64,000 nucleotides of DNA from Chitinophagales bacterium (GCA_015655125.1 JAATFP010000049.1:1-64000); one strand, 5' to 3'. Shown: positions 24,456-33,502, counted from the stretch's first letter. The notes: generated by a model not told the origin, from the sequence alone. Numbers and translations: made by a program.

Positions 24456-25196
24456 CTAACGGCTCTTCTCAACGTATATATCCCGCATCATAACAAATAC
24501 TTTTTCATTCAGGGTCCTGGCATTCAGTCCTTCAGAAGGAACAGGGGGAAGGAAGCTCATCGTGAGCCGCGTTGGCAGAAGATAAAATGTTTTGTTGATC
24601 GGCATGGCTTTTTTTGTACCGGTAATAACGCATGGCAATACCGCTTTTTGGGTATCTACGGCAAGTTTGAATGCACCATCATAAAATTTTTTCATCGGTT
24701 CATTGGTCCTGTTGCGCGTTCCTTCAGGATAGATGCACATGTGCATTCCCATGCGAAGCACACGCTTCATCGATTCGAAACTTTTAACGCGGCTATGCTC
24801 ACTTTTGCGGTCGACCAATACAGAGCCTTTCTTGTAAAAGAACCCGAAGAGCGGCGCTTTTGCGAAAGATTTTTTAGCGATCGTCTTGTTGGCACCCGGT
24901 ACGTAAGGGGCCGACAGTGGCACGTCCAGCAATGCATTGTGGTTAAATACCACAATATAGTTTTGCCCCGCTGCAAAATTTTCCCTCCCGGTGATAGTTA
25001 CCGGACAGCCAATCAGCTGCAACCATACGTTCATCCATATTCTTGAAATAAAGATGAAATATTTTTGTCCCTTTACAGGATCCTTAAAAAGATGCGCAAA
25101 CATGGACGGAATAAAAATCATAAGGAAAGTGATGATGAAAGTAACCAGTCCCCATGCGGCCCAGATGCGGGCGAAAATATTCTTTATTGCAGTCAT
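24456..25196 (-). CDS. plsC: 1-acyl-sn-glycerol-3-phosphate acyltransferase
   Basis: A 246-residue membrane acyltransferase making phosphatidic acid. The catalytic HX4D motif is NHNALLDVP (His and Asp four residues apart), and the substrate-binding block is YPEGTRNRTNEP. One N-terminal transmembrane helix (about 15-35, WGLVTFIITFLMIFIP) precedes the catalytic region. Related acyltransferases act on lyso-ornithine lipids, so the exact acceptor is inferred from the family. The gene converges on lptD. The likely location is the cytoplasmic face of the inner membrane. Confidence 0.9.
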   Translation of the reverse strand: MTAIKNIFARIWAAWGLVTFIITFLMIFIPSMFAHLFKDPVKGQKYFIFISRIWMNVWLQLIGCPVTITGRENFAAGQNYIVVFNHNALLDVPLSAPYVPGANKTIAKKSFAKAPLFGFFYKKGSVLVDRKSEHSRVKSFESMKRVLRMGMHMCIYPEGTRNRTNEPMKKFYDGAFKLAVDTQKAVLPCVITGTKKAMPINKTFYLLPTRLTMSFLPPVPSEGLNARTLNEKVFVMMRDIYVEKSR

Positions 25197-25204
25197 AATA
25201 ATTT

Positions 25205-25335
25205 AAAGAGTAAAGATATCTATGATGTATGATCTTTGATCTCGTCTAAAAGTTTAGCCCCAGTGATATAGCGAATGATTTTTCGTAAAAAAGATCACAG
25301 ATCATACATCATCCATCACAGATTACAGATCATCC
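25205..25335. repeat. Intergenic imperfect palindrome rich in GATGTATGATCT units
   Basis: ATCTATGATGTATGATCTTTG on the left and AGATCATACATCATCC with CATCACAGATTACAGATCATC on the right are mutually complementary over much of their length. Similar words recur near 37697-37730 (GATCTATGATGTATGACC). They look like intergenic low-complexity repeats with no coding content. It lies between plsC and ung on the minus strand. Confidence 0.5.
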
Positions 25336-25346
25336 CATCACAGCCG

Positions 25347-26030
25347 TTAAGGTGTTAGCAATTTCCAGTCGATCGGTTCCTTTCCGTCTTTCATCAGCAG
25401 TTCATTCGTTTTCGAAAAGTGCTTGCTGCCAAAAAAACCTTTGTCCGCAGAAAAAGGCGAAGGATGCGCCGCCTTCAACACATGATGTTTTGTTTCATCA
25501 ATAAGCGCCTGTTTTTCCTGCGCAAATTTTCCCCACAATAAAAAAACAATGCCTTCTTTTTGGTCGGAAATCGTTTGTATGACGGCATCGGTAAATTCGG
25601 CCCAGCCGTATTTTGCATGACTGAATGGTTCGCCTGCACGCACCGTTAGTGCTGCATTTAACAGCAAAACGCCTTGCTGCGCCCATGAGGTAAGATTGCC
25701 GTAATTTACCGGCACGTCTATGCCGATATCGTTATGGATTTCTTTAAAAATATTAACCAGCGATGGGGGCGGTTTGATTCCATTCTGTACAGAAAAACTT
25801 AGTCCGTGTGCCTGTCCGGCACCATGATAGGGATCCTGTCCGATGATCACCACTTTCACCTTGTCAAACGGTGTTTGGTTAAACGCGTTGAAAATTAGCG
25901 GGCCCGGCGGATAGATCGTTTTCTGTAACGCTTTTTCTGTTTTTAAAAAAGTGACGATCTGCTGAAAATAAGGTTTGCCGAATTCGTCTTTCAACGCTTC
26001 CTTCCAGGATGAATGGATCTGTACGTCCAT
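25347..26030 (-). CDS. ung: Uracil-DNA glycosylase
   Basis: A 227-residue family-1 uracil-DNA glycosylase that removes uracil from DNA at the start of base excision repair. The water-activating motif is GQDPYHGAGQAHGLSFSV (catalytic Asp in GQDPYH), the uracil-binding Asn segment is LLLNAALTVRAGEPFSH, and the Leu-intercalation loop is HPSPFSADKGFFG. The length is normal. It is a single gene; the upstream intergenic region carries a large palindrome. Confidence 0.97.
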   Translation of the reverse strand: MDVQIHSSWKEALKDEFGKPYFQQIVTFLKTEKALQKTIYPPGPLIFNAFNQTPFDKVKVVIIGQDPYHGAGQAHGLSFSVQNGIKPPPSLVNIFKEIHNDIGIDVPVNYGNLTSWAQQGVLLLNAALTVRAGEPFSHAKYGWAEFTDAVIQTISDQKEGIVFLLWGKFAQEKQALIDETKHHVLKAAHPSPFSADKGFFGSKHFSKTNELLMKDGKEPIDWKLLTP

Positions 26031-26065
26031 AGATGATTTTTTTTGAGTGATGCAATATACATAAA

Positions 26066-26240
26066 ATGATACTGGATACTCAATGTCGGATAAAGGATCC
26101 TTGATACTTGACTCCTGGTCCCGACACTGTCAGCCTGAGCTTGTAGAAGGCCTCGTTATGATGCGTTCGACAAGCTCAGGCTGACAGCAATTAAGAATTC
26201 CGTACTAAGGATCCAGCGTCCAATATCCAGTATTTAGTAT
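26066..26240. repeat. Large imperfect palindrome with nested dispersed repeat (copy 4)
   Basis: The outer arms GATACTGGATACTCAATGTC and AAGGATCC, and AAGGATCCAGCGTCCAATATC on the other side, are complementary with gaps. The inner arms (CTGTCAGCCTGAGCTTGT and GAA, against TTCGACAAGCTCAGGCTGAC and AG) match 21 of 22 positions and carry the repeat core in 26128-26187. It sits in the divergent ung / GH2 intergenic region, a placement that could influence either promoter. Confidence 0.7.
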
Positions 26241-26272
26241 CTTGTAAATCCTTTCATCATCAACCAGTCGCC

Positions 26273-28111
26273 ATGCCATCAACAACATTCTGCAAAAAAA
26301 TGATCTTCTTTATTTGCCTGAATTTTTCTTTGTTCTCAACACCTGTTTTTGCGCAAACAACTATCCAGAATATTTATGGACGAAATATATTGAGTCTTAA
26401 CGGCCGATGGAACTACATCATCGATCCTTACGAAACCGGTTTTTATGATTATCGCCGCCAGCCTTTTGATCAGTCGGCTTCCGGCAAGGGCGGTTATTAT
26501 GATGATCGAAAACAAACCGGTAAAGGCGAATTGCTGGAATACGATTTCGATCTTTCACCCACCATGAAAATTCCGGGCGACTGGAACTCGCAGGCGGAAA
26601 AACTGCAATTATATGAAGGAACGATCTGGCTGCGCCGGAAATTTACCGCCGATCCGCAGGCAGGGAAAAAGTACCTGCTTTATTTTGGAGCCGTTAATTA
26701 CGAGGCGCATGTTTATTTAAATGGGAAAAAACTTGGTACCCACAAAGGCGGGTTCACACCTTTTCAATTTGATGTGACGGACAAGTTGATAAAGGGACAG
26801 AATAGTGTTGTTGTAAAAGCCGATAATACGAGACATGCCGAAGAGATCCCTACGGTAAATACTGATTGGTGGAACTATGGTGGCATCACGCGTGATGTGC
26901 TGCTGGCGGAATTGCATGCGGCCTACATCTCCGACTATAAAATTCAATTGGCAAAAGGCAATCTTAAGAAAATCGAAGGTTATGTGCAACTTGCCGGTCC
27001 TTTTAAAGGGCAAAATATACAGATCAATATCCCCGAAGCGGGCATTTCGCAGGTGATTCAGACGGATAGTACCGGTCGTGCGCCGGTTAATTTACCCCTA
27101 CATAAAATGCGTTATTGGAGCCCTGAGGATCCGAAATTATATGCGGTAGAAATAATTGCGGCAACTGATAAAGTAACCGACCGCATTGGTTTTCGGACAA
27201 TAGAAACGAAAGGGCAGGATATTTTGTTAAATGGCAAACCCGTTTTTCTGCGCGGCATTTCGATGCATGATGAAAATCCGCTGATCCCGGGCCGTCTGCG
27301 CAGCGAAGGCGATATGCGGATGTTGTTGCAATGGGCAAAAGAAATGAATTGTAATTACGTGCGGTTGGCGCATTACCCGCACAACGAAACCATGATAAAA
27401 CTGGCCGACGAAATGGGGCTGCTTGTATGGGCGGAAGTGCCGGTATACTGGACAATCTCGTGGCAGAATGAAAGTACTTACAACAATGCGCAGCAGCAAC
27501 TCACCGACCTGGTAACCCGCGATAAAAATCGTGCGAGTGTAATCGTTTGGTCGGTCGGTAACGAAACGCCGGTCAGCGAATCCCGCAATATTTTTATGGG
27601 CAAACTGGCCGCGGTTGCGCACTCGCTGGATAGTACAAGATTGGTGGCGGCAGCGTTGGAAGTGCATCGCAAGGGCAATGATATTGTGATTGAAGATCCG
27701 CTCGGCGATCAACTCGATCTCGTGAGTTTTAACGAATACGCCGGCTGGTACTGGAGCGATCCGGAAGGAATGCTGGATTATACATTTAATGTAAAATTCA
27801 ATAAGCCTGTTGTGATCACTGAATTTGGTGCCGACGCATTGAGTGGCTTTCATGCCGACGCGGCCACGCGGTGGAGCGAAGAATACCAGGAATTGCTGTA
27901 TAAAAATCAATTCCGGATGCTTGGTAACATCAGTGGATTGCGGGGAATGACACCCTGGATACTGGTGGATTTCCGTTCGCCGCGCCGGCCGCATCCAGTG
28001 TACCAGGACTTCTGGAACAGGAAGGGACTCATTTCTGAAACAGGAAAGAAGAAGATGGCATTTTACACGTTGAAGAATTATTACGATAGTGTAATGTTGA
28101 GGTACAAGTAA
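26273..28111 (+). CDS. Exported glycoside hydrolase family 2 enzyme (beta-glucuronidase-like)
   Basis: A 612-residue retaining GH2 glycosidase with a signal peptide (predicted cleavage near residue 27, VFAQ). The N-terminal jelly-roll holds MKIPGDWNSQ and VYLNGKKLGTHKGGFTPF, then the immunoglobulin-like domain (about 230-310) and the TIM barrel. The acid/base is Glu431 in WSVGNETP and the nucleophile Glu517 in ITEFGADAL. The length and the RGMTPWILVDFRSPRRPHP C-terminal block resemble the beta-glucuronidase branch, but the substrate (glucuronide, galactoside or mannoside) is unproven. It is single-gene, divergent from ung, and not physically part of the PUL. Location is periplasmic or surface. 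Confidence 0.85.
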   Translation: MPSTTFCKKMIFFICLNFSLFSTPVFAQTTIQNIYGRNILSLNGRWNYIIDPYETGFYDYRRQPFDQSASGKGGYYDDRKQTGKGELLEYDFDLSPTMKIPGDWNSQAEKLQLYEGTIWLRRKFTADPQAGKKYLLYFGAVNYEAHVYLNGKKLGTHKGGFTPFQFDVTDKLIKGQNSVVVKADNTRHAEEIPTVNTDWWNYGGITRDVLLAELHAAYISDYKIQLAKGNLKKIEGYVQLAGPFKGQNIQINIPEAGISQVIQTDSTGRAPVNLPLHKMRYWSPEDPKLYAVEIIAATDKVTDRIGFRTIETKGQDILLNGKPVFLRGISMHDENPLIPGRLRSEGDMRMLLQWAKEMNCNYVRLAHYPHNETMIKLADEMGLLVWAEVPVYWTISWQNESTYNNAQQQLTDLVTRDKNRASVIVWSVGNETPVSESRNIFMGKLAAVAHSLDSTRLVAAALEVHRKGNDIVIEDPLGDQLDLVSFNEYAGWYWSDPEGMLDYTFNVKFNKPVVITEFGADALSGFHADAATRWSEEYQELLYKNQFRMLGNISGLRGMTPWILVDFRSPRRPHPVYQDFWNRKGLISETGKKKMAFYTLKNYYDSVMLRYK

Positions 28112-28152
28112 CTGCAGAGGGAAAAACTTTAAGGTTCAAACTTCTAATCCAT

Positions 28153-28192
28153 CAGTTTCGGCTTGCCGAAGACGGTTTGCGGAGGAAATCTG
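28153..28192. repeat. Dispersed palindromic repeat, copy 5 (partial)
   Basis: CAGTTTCGGCTTGCCGAAGA followed by CGGTTTGCGGAGGAAATCTG is a truncated copy of the right half of the family, just downstream of the GH2 gene. Confidence 0.6.
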
Positions 28193-28248
28193 AGAATCCG
28201 GTGGCTCAACGCGTTACGGCTATCTATGATATCATTAAATCCAAATAA

Positions 28249-28271
28249 AAATCCCGCTAATGGCGGGATTT
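28249..28271 (-). terminator. Terminator downstream of tRNA-Arg
   Basis: AAATCCCGC pairs perfectly with GCGGGATTT across a 5-nt loop; on the minus strand a T-rich run (TTTTTATTT) follows, 5 nt after the tRNA 3' end. Confidence 0.8.
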
Positions 28272-28275
28272 CAAG

Positions 28276-28349
<74 letters not shown>

Positions 28350-28425
28350 TCACTTTTGGGCTGCAAATATATAGGTTTATTTTTTCAGCGCGATATAAAT
28401 TCTGCATTATTATTACTATATTTAA

Positions 28426-28459
28426 TTGAAATAAAAAAATAAACTTATTTATATCTTTG
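28426..28459 (+). promoter_or_regulatory. Promoter candidate for ompA-like gene
   Basis: TTG at 28426-28428 and TATCTTTG at 28452-28459 match the -33 and -7 elements with 23 nt between them. The ATG at 28570 leaves an AT-rich leader of roughly 105 nt. Confidence 0.5.
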
Positions 28460-28569
28460 TTAAAGAATTGCTTGATTGGTATGCAATTAGGCGTTACATT
28501 TGCCAAAAGGGATTTAATTTAACTCTATAAAACACTTTAAAAGAAAAATTTAAATTAAAATTAGCGTTT

Positions 28570-29901
28570 ATGAAACAAAAAATTGCGTTGGTATTAACGT
28601 TAGTGGCTTTCACTCTGGGAGCAGCCGCACAAAGTGACAGATACAGTTCTTCCAAGAAAGGAAGCCTGGTTGGCATTCACTTTAATGCTCTGGATGTGAC
28701 TACGCCAGTGACCTGGAAAAACTCTTCTTCAAACAGAACATTTACAAAATTGAAAGATCTTGATTTTGGTTTTGGTGTTTCATATTGGAAAGGGCTTACA
28801 AAGACCATCGACTTCTCTACAAAGTTCAACATGATGTTGCATGACTATGCAGCAATCGATAGAAACGAATATACTACCGACAAAGAGGTTGGCCTTGAAT
28901 TGGAACCAACCTTAAACATTCGTCCTTATGGTGATAATAGCCTGATCGCTCCGTTTCTTACTGTTGGTGTTGGCGGTGGATATTATACAGGTAAATTCGG
29001 TGCATATTTACCAGCCGGTGTTGGCGTTCAGTTGAACCTGCAAAGCCAGACTTACGTATTGGTTCAGGCCCAATATCGTTGGTCTTTAACCGATGATAAA
29101 TTAAAAGACGCTCTTTTCTATTCTTTAGGTGTAGCTCAAAATATCGGTAAAGCAAAACCAAAAGTAACTCCACCACCACCACCACCGGTTGTTTTGGATC
29201 GTGATGGAGATGGTGTGTTGGATGCTGATGACAAATGCCCTGATACTCCAGGTTTGGCTGCTTTACAAGGTTGTCCTGACCGTGATGGTGATGGCATCGC
29301 TGATGGTGATGATAAATGTCCTGATGTTGTAGGTATCGCTAAATATCAAGGTTGTCCTATTCCTGATACTGATGGTGACGGAATCAATGACGAAGAAGAT
29401 AAATGCCCTGCTGTAAAAGGTTTCGCACGTTATCAAGGTTGCCCTATCCCTGATACTGATGGTGACGGTGTAAACGATGAAGAAGATAAATGCCCTTCAC
29501 GTCCTGGTCCTGCAAGCAATCAAGGTTGTCCGGAAATTGCTAAAGAAGTAATTGAAAAAATAAACTTCGCTGCGAAAAATGTATTCTTCGCTACAGGTAG
29601 CTATAAATTGCTTGCTAAGTCTAACAAATCCCTTGATGCAGTAGTTGCATTATTGAAAGCTGACGAATCATTGATGATCGATATCGATGGCCACACAGAT
29701 TCTCAGGGTTCCGACGAAAGCAACCAGGTTCTTTCTGATAACCGCGCAGGTGCAGTGAAAAATTATCTCATTGCAAAAGGTATCGACGCCAGCCGTTTGA
29801 AATCTACAGGTTATGGTGAAACTAAACCGGTAGCTGATAACAAAACTGCTGCAGGTCGCGCTAAGAACAGAAGAACTGAAATGACTGTCCGTAACTTCTA
29901 A
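28570..29901 (+). CDS. OmpA family outer-membrane protein with thrombospondin type-3 repeats
   Basis: A 443-residue protein with a signal peptide (MKQKIALVLTLVAFTLGAAAQ). An N-terminal beta-barrel-like region (about 25-195) is followed by a Pro-rich hinge and three to four calcium-binding type-3 repeats (DRDGDGVLDADDKCP, DTDGDGINDEEDKCP and variants). The C-terminal OmpA domain has the peptidoglycan-contact Asp in DGHTDSQG and Arg in SDNRAGAVK. It probably links the outer membrane to the cell wall. The DNA of successive type-3 repeats is nearly identical over stretches, suggesting recent duplication or conversion. It is followed by a strong terminator. Confidence 0.93.
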   Translation: MKQKIALVLTLVAFTLGAAAQSDRYSSSKKGSLVGIHFNALDVTTPVTWKNSSSNRTFTKLKDLDFGFGVSYWKGLTKTIDFSTKFNMMLHDYAAIDRNEYTTDKEVGLELEPTLNIRPYGDNSLIAPFLTVGVGGGYYTGKFGAYLPAGVGVQLNLQSQTYVLVQAQYRWSLTDDKLKDALFYSLGVAQNIGKAKPKVTPPPPPPVVLDRDGDGVLDADDKCPDTPGLAALQGCPDRDGDGIADGDDKCPDVVGIAKYQGCPIPDTDGDGINDEEDKCPAVKGFARYQGCPIPDTDGDGVNDEEDKCPSRPGPASNQGCPEIAKEVIEKINFAAKNVFFATGSYKLLAKSNKSLDAVVALLKADESLMIDIDGHTDSQGSDESNQVLSDNRAGAVKNYLIAKGIDASRLKSTGYGETKPVADNKTAAGRAKNRRTEMTVRNF

Positions 29902-29968
29902 GAAGTGAATGATCAATAGCGAAATCTTTCAAAAGAATTAGCGTTTGACAGTTCTGAAAAATAAAAAG

Positions 29969-30000
29969 AAAAGCCCTCCGGATTATCGGAGGGCTTTTTC
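29969..30000 (+). terminator. Terminator of the ompA-like gene
   Basis: AAAAGCCCTCCG pairs with CGGAGGGCTTTT across GATTAT and is followed by T residues, 68 nt past the stop codon. Confidence 0.85.
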
Positions 30001-30026
30001 GTATACTACGTGCATTATAGTAAAAA

Positions 30027-30060
30027 AGAAGCCCGGACAAATCGATTATCCGGGCTTCTT
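30027..30060 (-). terminator. Terminator of mqnE
   Basis: AAGAAGCCCGGA and TCCGGGCTTCTT form a 12-bp stem. On the minus strand the hairpin is followed by a T-run (TTTTTTACT), 63 nt beyond the mqnE stop codon. Confidence 0.8.
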
Positions 30061-30122
30061 AAATCTTTATGCTTTTTCAAAGATTTTTACTTTTGAAGTT
30101 TTACTATTGGCTATTCACCTGT

Positions 30123-31271
30123 TTAGTCAACGAACGCAATATCCTCACTGTAATCCCTGATTTCATTATACACCGTATCCCGCTCGATCGGCTGGCGCTT
30201 TACTTGCTTTATCAGCGTCACTAATTCCTCGGTGCTCATCGTTGGTTTTTGCTCCTCGCTTCCTGCCATCGAATAGATCTTGGTAGAATCGTCGATCGTA
30301 CCGTCGATATCATTTACACCGAAAGACAATGATAGTTGTGCATTTTGCCTTCCCAACATTGGCCAGTAAGCCTTCAGGTGCGGAAAGTTATCCATATAGA
30401 TCCTCGCGATCGAATACAGCCTCATGTCTTCAGTGATGGTGCTTTCCGGAACGTCACTCATATCATTTCCACCATTGCGGAATTTTAATGGTATAAAAGT
30501 ATTGAAGCCGCCGGTTTTATCCTGCAGGTCACGAAGCCTGCGCATATGATCGATGCAGTGTTCATATTTTTCAATATGTCCGTACAGCATCGTAGCGTTG
30601 GTATTCATGCCGAGATTATGTGCCGCCTCATGTATTGCCAGCCAGCCATCGCCGGTTACCTTATCGCCTGCGATGATCTTACGAATGTCGGGATGAAATA
30701 TTTCTGCACCGCCACCAGGCAAAGATTGCAGACCAGCCTCGTTCAGCTGGCGCATTCCTTCTTGTACAGACACCTTTGCTTTGCGGAACATGTAATCCAA
30801 TTCAACCGCAGTAAAACCCTTCACATGAAGGTTTGGGCGGTGCGCATGAATCTTTTGTATCAGCTCAATAAAATATGCCATGTTCATTTTGGGATGAACG
30901 CCACCAACGATATGAACTTCTGTGATAGGTTTGCCATCGTAACTTTTTACAATATCCAGCATCTGGTCAATGCTGAGTTCCCATCCTTCTTCTTTGTGCG
31001 CGTACAGGCGGGAGTAGGAGCAGAACTTACAACTAAACACGCAAACGTTTGTCGGCTCGATATGAAAATTGCGGTTGAAGTAGGTTTTGTTGCCGTGCAA
31101 TCTTTCGCGGATAAAATTGGCCAGTCCGCCTACAAATGCAAGGCTTCCTTTTTCAAAAAGGATAACACCTTCTTCATCGGTAATCCTTTCTCCGAGTTGT
31201 ACTTTGCGGGCAATGTTTTGAAGGTCTTTGTCAGGTGTGGTATTGACCAGGATTTCTATTGAAGCACTCAT
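30123..31271 (-). CDS. mqnE: Aminofutalosine synthase, radical SAM
   Basis: A 382-residue radical-SAM enzyme of the futalosine pathway to menaquinone, joining the chorismate-derived enolpyruvyl benzoate to the SAM-derived adenosyl group. The [4Fe-4S] cluster motif is CVFSCKFCSY. LSFGVNDIDGTIDD followed by KIYSMAGSEEQ fits the MqnE branch rather than the cyclase MqnC. The track starts at a TTG (31289); ATG 31271 is preferred and lies just after a TAAATTTG box. Other futalosine genes are not in the window. It implies that this organism makes menaquinone by the futalosine route. Confidence 0.88.
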   Translation of the reverse strand: MSASIEILVNTTPDKDLQNIARKVQLGERITDEEGVILFEKGSLAFVGGLANFIRERLHGNKTYFNRNFHIEPTNVCVFSCKFCSYSRLYAHKEEGWELSIDQMLDIVKSYDGKPITEVHIVGGVHPKMNMAYFIELIQKIHAHRPNLHVKGFTAVELDYMFRKAKVSVQEGMRQLNEAGLQSLPGGGAEIFHPDIRKIIAGDKVTGDGWLAIHEAAHNLGMNTNATMLYGHIEKYEHCIDHMRRLRDLQDKTGGFNTFIPLKFRNGGNDMSDVPESTITEDMRLYSIARIYMDNFPHLKAYWPMLGRQNAQLSLSFGVNDIDGTIDDSTKIYSMAGSEEQKPTMSTEELVTLIKQVKRQPIERDTVYNEIRDYSEDIAFVD

Positions 31272-31286
31272 CACAAAATGTTTTCG

Positions 31287-31294
31287 CAAATTTA
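31287..31294 (-). promoter_or_regulatory. -7 box candidate for mqnE
   Basis: On the minus strand TAAATTTG (31294 to 31287) fits the TAnnTTTG consensus, 15 nt before the preferred ATG, giving a short leader. Confidence 0.45.
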
Positions 31295-31355
31295 CGACAT
31301 GATAATTGATAATATTGCTAAAACAAACATGTCAGGAAAGCATCTTCAATAAAAA

Positions 31356-31380
31356 GGGCCGAAGATTACCTCCGGCCGCT
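31356..31380 (-). terminator. Terminator of the secreted 147-residue protein gene
   Basis: Read on the minus strand, a GC-rich hairpin (arms CGGCCGGAG and CTTCGGCC, with one mismatch) is followed by CTTTTTATT, 20 nt after the stop codon. Confidence 0.65.
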
Positions 31381-31400
31381 TTTATATAAAAGTGAAAGTA

Positions 31401-31844
31401 TCAGAGTTCTTCCCACCAAAAATATCCGCTATAAAGTGGCGTAAAGTAGGTGGACACATAACAATAAGCCTGATTTTTGGCAACGTTAATAGAAATGGAG
31501 GGATCAGATCCATAAGAAGTAAAATTAATTCTTCCTTTTGGATGAATTGCTGGAAAGTAAACTTCGCAAATGTAAATGTCAGGCACTTGAAACGGTGTGG
31601 AGCCGGTGGAGGTAGATGCCGCAATACTTGTATATAATGGTGAGGTTTGATCATCGTCACTCAATTGCACACTTGTAATAGTGACAGTTCCGGCATTTTC
31701 AAAGTGAACAGATGGATCTGCCCGCATGTCCACCACACCAAATTTACGAGGGGTGTGATGCGGCAAGAGGCAGTTATTACCGACTGCCTGAACTGCAGTA
31801 ACAAATGTCAGTAAGATAAATAGCAGAATCTTGGTCGTTTTCAT
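31401..31844 (-). CDS. Small secreted protein of unknown function
   Basis: A 147-residue protein with a signal peptide ending near residue 20 (VTAVQA). Three cysteines remain in the mature part (NNCLLPHH, YICEVYF, AYCYVS), an odd number that leaves at least one unpaired. The beta-rich pattern and final YSGYFWWEEL suggest a small extracellular domain. No recognised family. It is monocistronic with its own terminator. Confidence 0.55.
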   Translation of the reverse strand: MKTTKILLFILLTFVTAVQAVGNNCLLPHHTPRKFGVVDMRADPSVHFENAGTVTITSVQLSDDDQTSPLYTSIAASTSTGSTPFQVPDIYICEVYFPAIHPKGRINFTSYGSDPSISINVAKNQAYCYVSTYFTPLYSGYFWWEEL

Positions 31845-32059
31845 AAATAAAAAAGTTGTTAGGTTAAGTGAATAAATTCTTCTTGTAAGATATTTTAAGC
31901 GAATCTTTTAAAAAACAGTTTTTTTCCTGTTTTTGATTCCGGAAAAATAGTATATTATGTCAGGCTGATCCACAATAGGTCAATGGACAAGAATTATTAA
32001 TTATTCATTATCGATTATTCATTAAATCGGTATCTTCCATTTCCAAAAACTAACACTGT

Positions 32060-33358
32060 ATGAATATTAAGTTTAGGCTCACTATCATGAGCTTTTTGCA
32101 GTTCTTTGTATGGGGAGCCTGGTTGATTACTATAGGAACCTATTGTTTAAATGCTAAAGGTTGGACCTTTCCGCAATTTGGCGCTATTTTTTCTACGCTT
32201 GCCCTTGCATCCCTTTTCATGCCAGCACTTACGGGGATCATTGCTGATAAATGGATAAATGCCGAGAAGCTCTATGGTATTTTGCATATTTTATACGGCA
32301 TAGCCTTACTGTATGTTCCAAAAGTGGACAATCCTGACACTTTTTACTACATAGTATTTGGTGCAATGATCTGCTACATGCCCACTATTTCTTTATCAAA
32401 TTCTATCGCATATACAATTCTAAAAAGAAACAATTATGATGTGGTAAAGGTATTTCCGCCGATTAGGGTTTGGGGAACCATTGGTTTTATAGTAGCAATG
32501 TGGGTAACTAATCTTACAGGTAGCAAGGCAAATGCAAATCAATTCATTATTGGTGCTGCGGGTGCAATATTACTCGGCATTTTTTCATTCACCTTACCGG
32601 CATGTCCTCCTGCAAAAAGTATTTCAAAAAATGCAGGCATTGCGGAGCAGCTGGGATTGAAGGCATTCAAACTTTTTGCGGATTACAAAACCGCACTTTT
32701 CTTTATTTTCTCTATGATGCTTGGTGCGGCTCTCCAACTTACAAATATGTATGGTGATTCTTTTCTGAGCGGATTCGCGGATCAGACCAAATATGCGGAT
32801 TCATTTGTTGTAAAATATTCTACTATTATCCTGTCCATTTCCCAGATGTCGGAAACGCTGTTCATTCTTACTATTCCTTTCTTCCTTCGGAAGTTTGGTA
32901 TCAAAACAGTCATGTTATTCGCGATGCTCGCCTGGGTATTGCGGTTCGGGCTTTTTGCATACAGCGATCCTTCAGGCACCGGTACTATACTTATCATACT
33001 TTCTTGTATAGTGTACGGAATGGCATTTGATTTTTTCAATATTTCCGGTTCCCTTTTTATTGAAACTACCACCGACAGCCGTATCCGATCCAGCGCGCAG
33101 GGACTTTTTATGATGATGACAAATGGGGTAGGTGCCTGGCTGGGAAGTATCGCCAGCGGATACGTGATCGGTAAGTATTTTGTAAAGGCTGATGGGAGCA
33201 GGGATTGGCACGGCATATGGATTGCGTTTGCAGTTTATTCATTGGTAGTGGCAATTTTATTCGCACTTTTTTTCAAACATAAACATGATCCCCGGCAGCT
33301 ACCGGATAATCCTCATGGCGACGTGGAGGAAACAGCTTTGGAGGTTACTACCAATTAA
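32060..33358 (+). CDS. Nucleoside:H+ symporter, NupG/XapB family (MFS)
   Basis: A 432-residue protein with 12 predicted transmembrane segments. FLQFFVWGAWLITIGTY at the N-terminus, ADKWINAEKLYGILH in the first loop and FPPIRVWGTIGFI before helix five match the NupG-like nucleoside symporter family, which imports nucleosides with protons. Specificity is inferred. It is preceded by an AT-rich intergenic stretch with repeated ATTATT words. It converges on trxA. Confidence 0.85.
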   Translation: MNIKFRLTIMSFLQFFVWGAWLITIGTYCLNAKGWTFPQFGAIFSTLALASLFMPALTGIIADKWINAEKLYGILHILYGIALLYVPKVDNPDTFYYIVFGAMICYMPTISLSNSIAYTILKRNNYDVVKVFPPIRVWGTIGFIVAMWVTNLTGSKANANQFIIGAAGAILLGIFSFTLPACPPAKSISKNAGIAEQLGLKAFKLFADYKTALFFIFSMMLGAALQLTNMYGDSFLSGFADQTKYADSFVVKYSTIILSISQMSETLFILTIPFFLRKFGIKTVMLFAMLAWVLRFGLFAYSDPSGTGTILIILSCIVYGMAFDFFNISGSLFIETTTDSRIRSSAQGLFMMMTNGVGAWLGSIASGYVIGKYFVKADGSRDWHGIWIAFAVYSLVVAILFALFFKHKHDPRQLPDNPHGDVEETALEVTTN

Positions 33359-33502
33359 GATTCAATTTTGTCTGAATCGAATTGTAGAATCTCTCATCCT
33401 GATCGAACAAAAATTCCCGACCATTTTAGCCGGGCATTTTTATATACCCTTAAAATTCAAATTTGTACGAGGTAAACGAACACCTGATCTTTAACCCTTC
33501 AC

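Noticed and set aside
24192-25046. 284-residue plus-strand ORF
   Set aside because: It overlaps plsC on the opposite strand for most of its length; the protein is low-similarity shadow sequence with no signal or motif.
27227-27994. 255-residue minus-strand ORF in the GH2 gene
   Set aside because: Antisense shadow of a well-supported GH2 enzyme.
30123-31289. MqnC (cyclic dehypoxanthine futalosine synthase)
   Set aside because: The radical-SAM architecture is shared, but the FGVNDIDGTIDD region and the C-terminal SMAGSEEQ fit MqnE better. A tree is needed to be certain.
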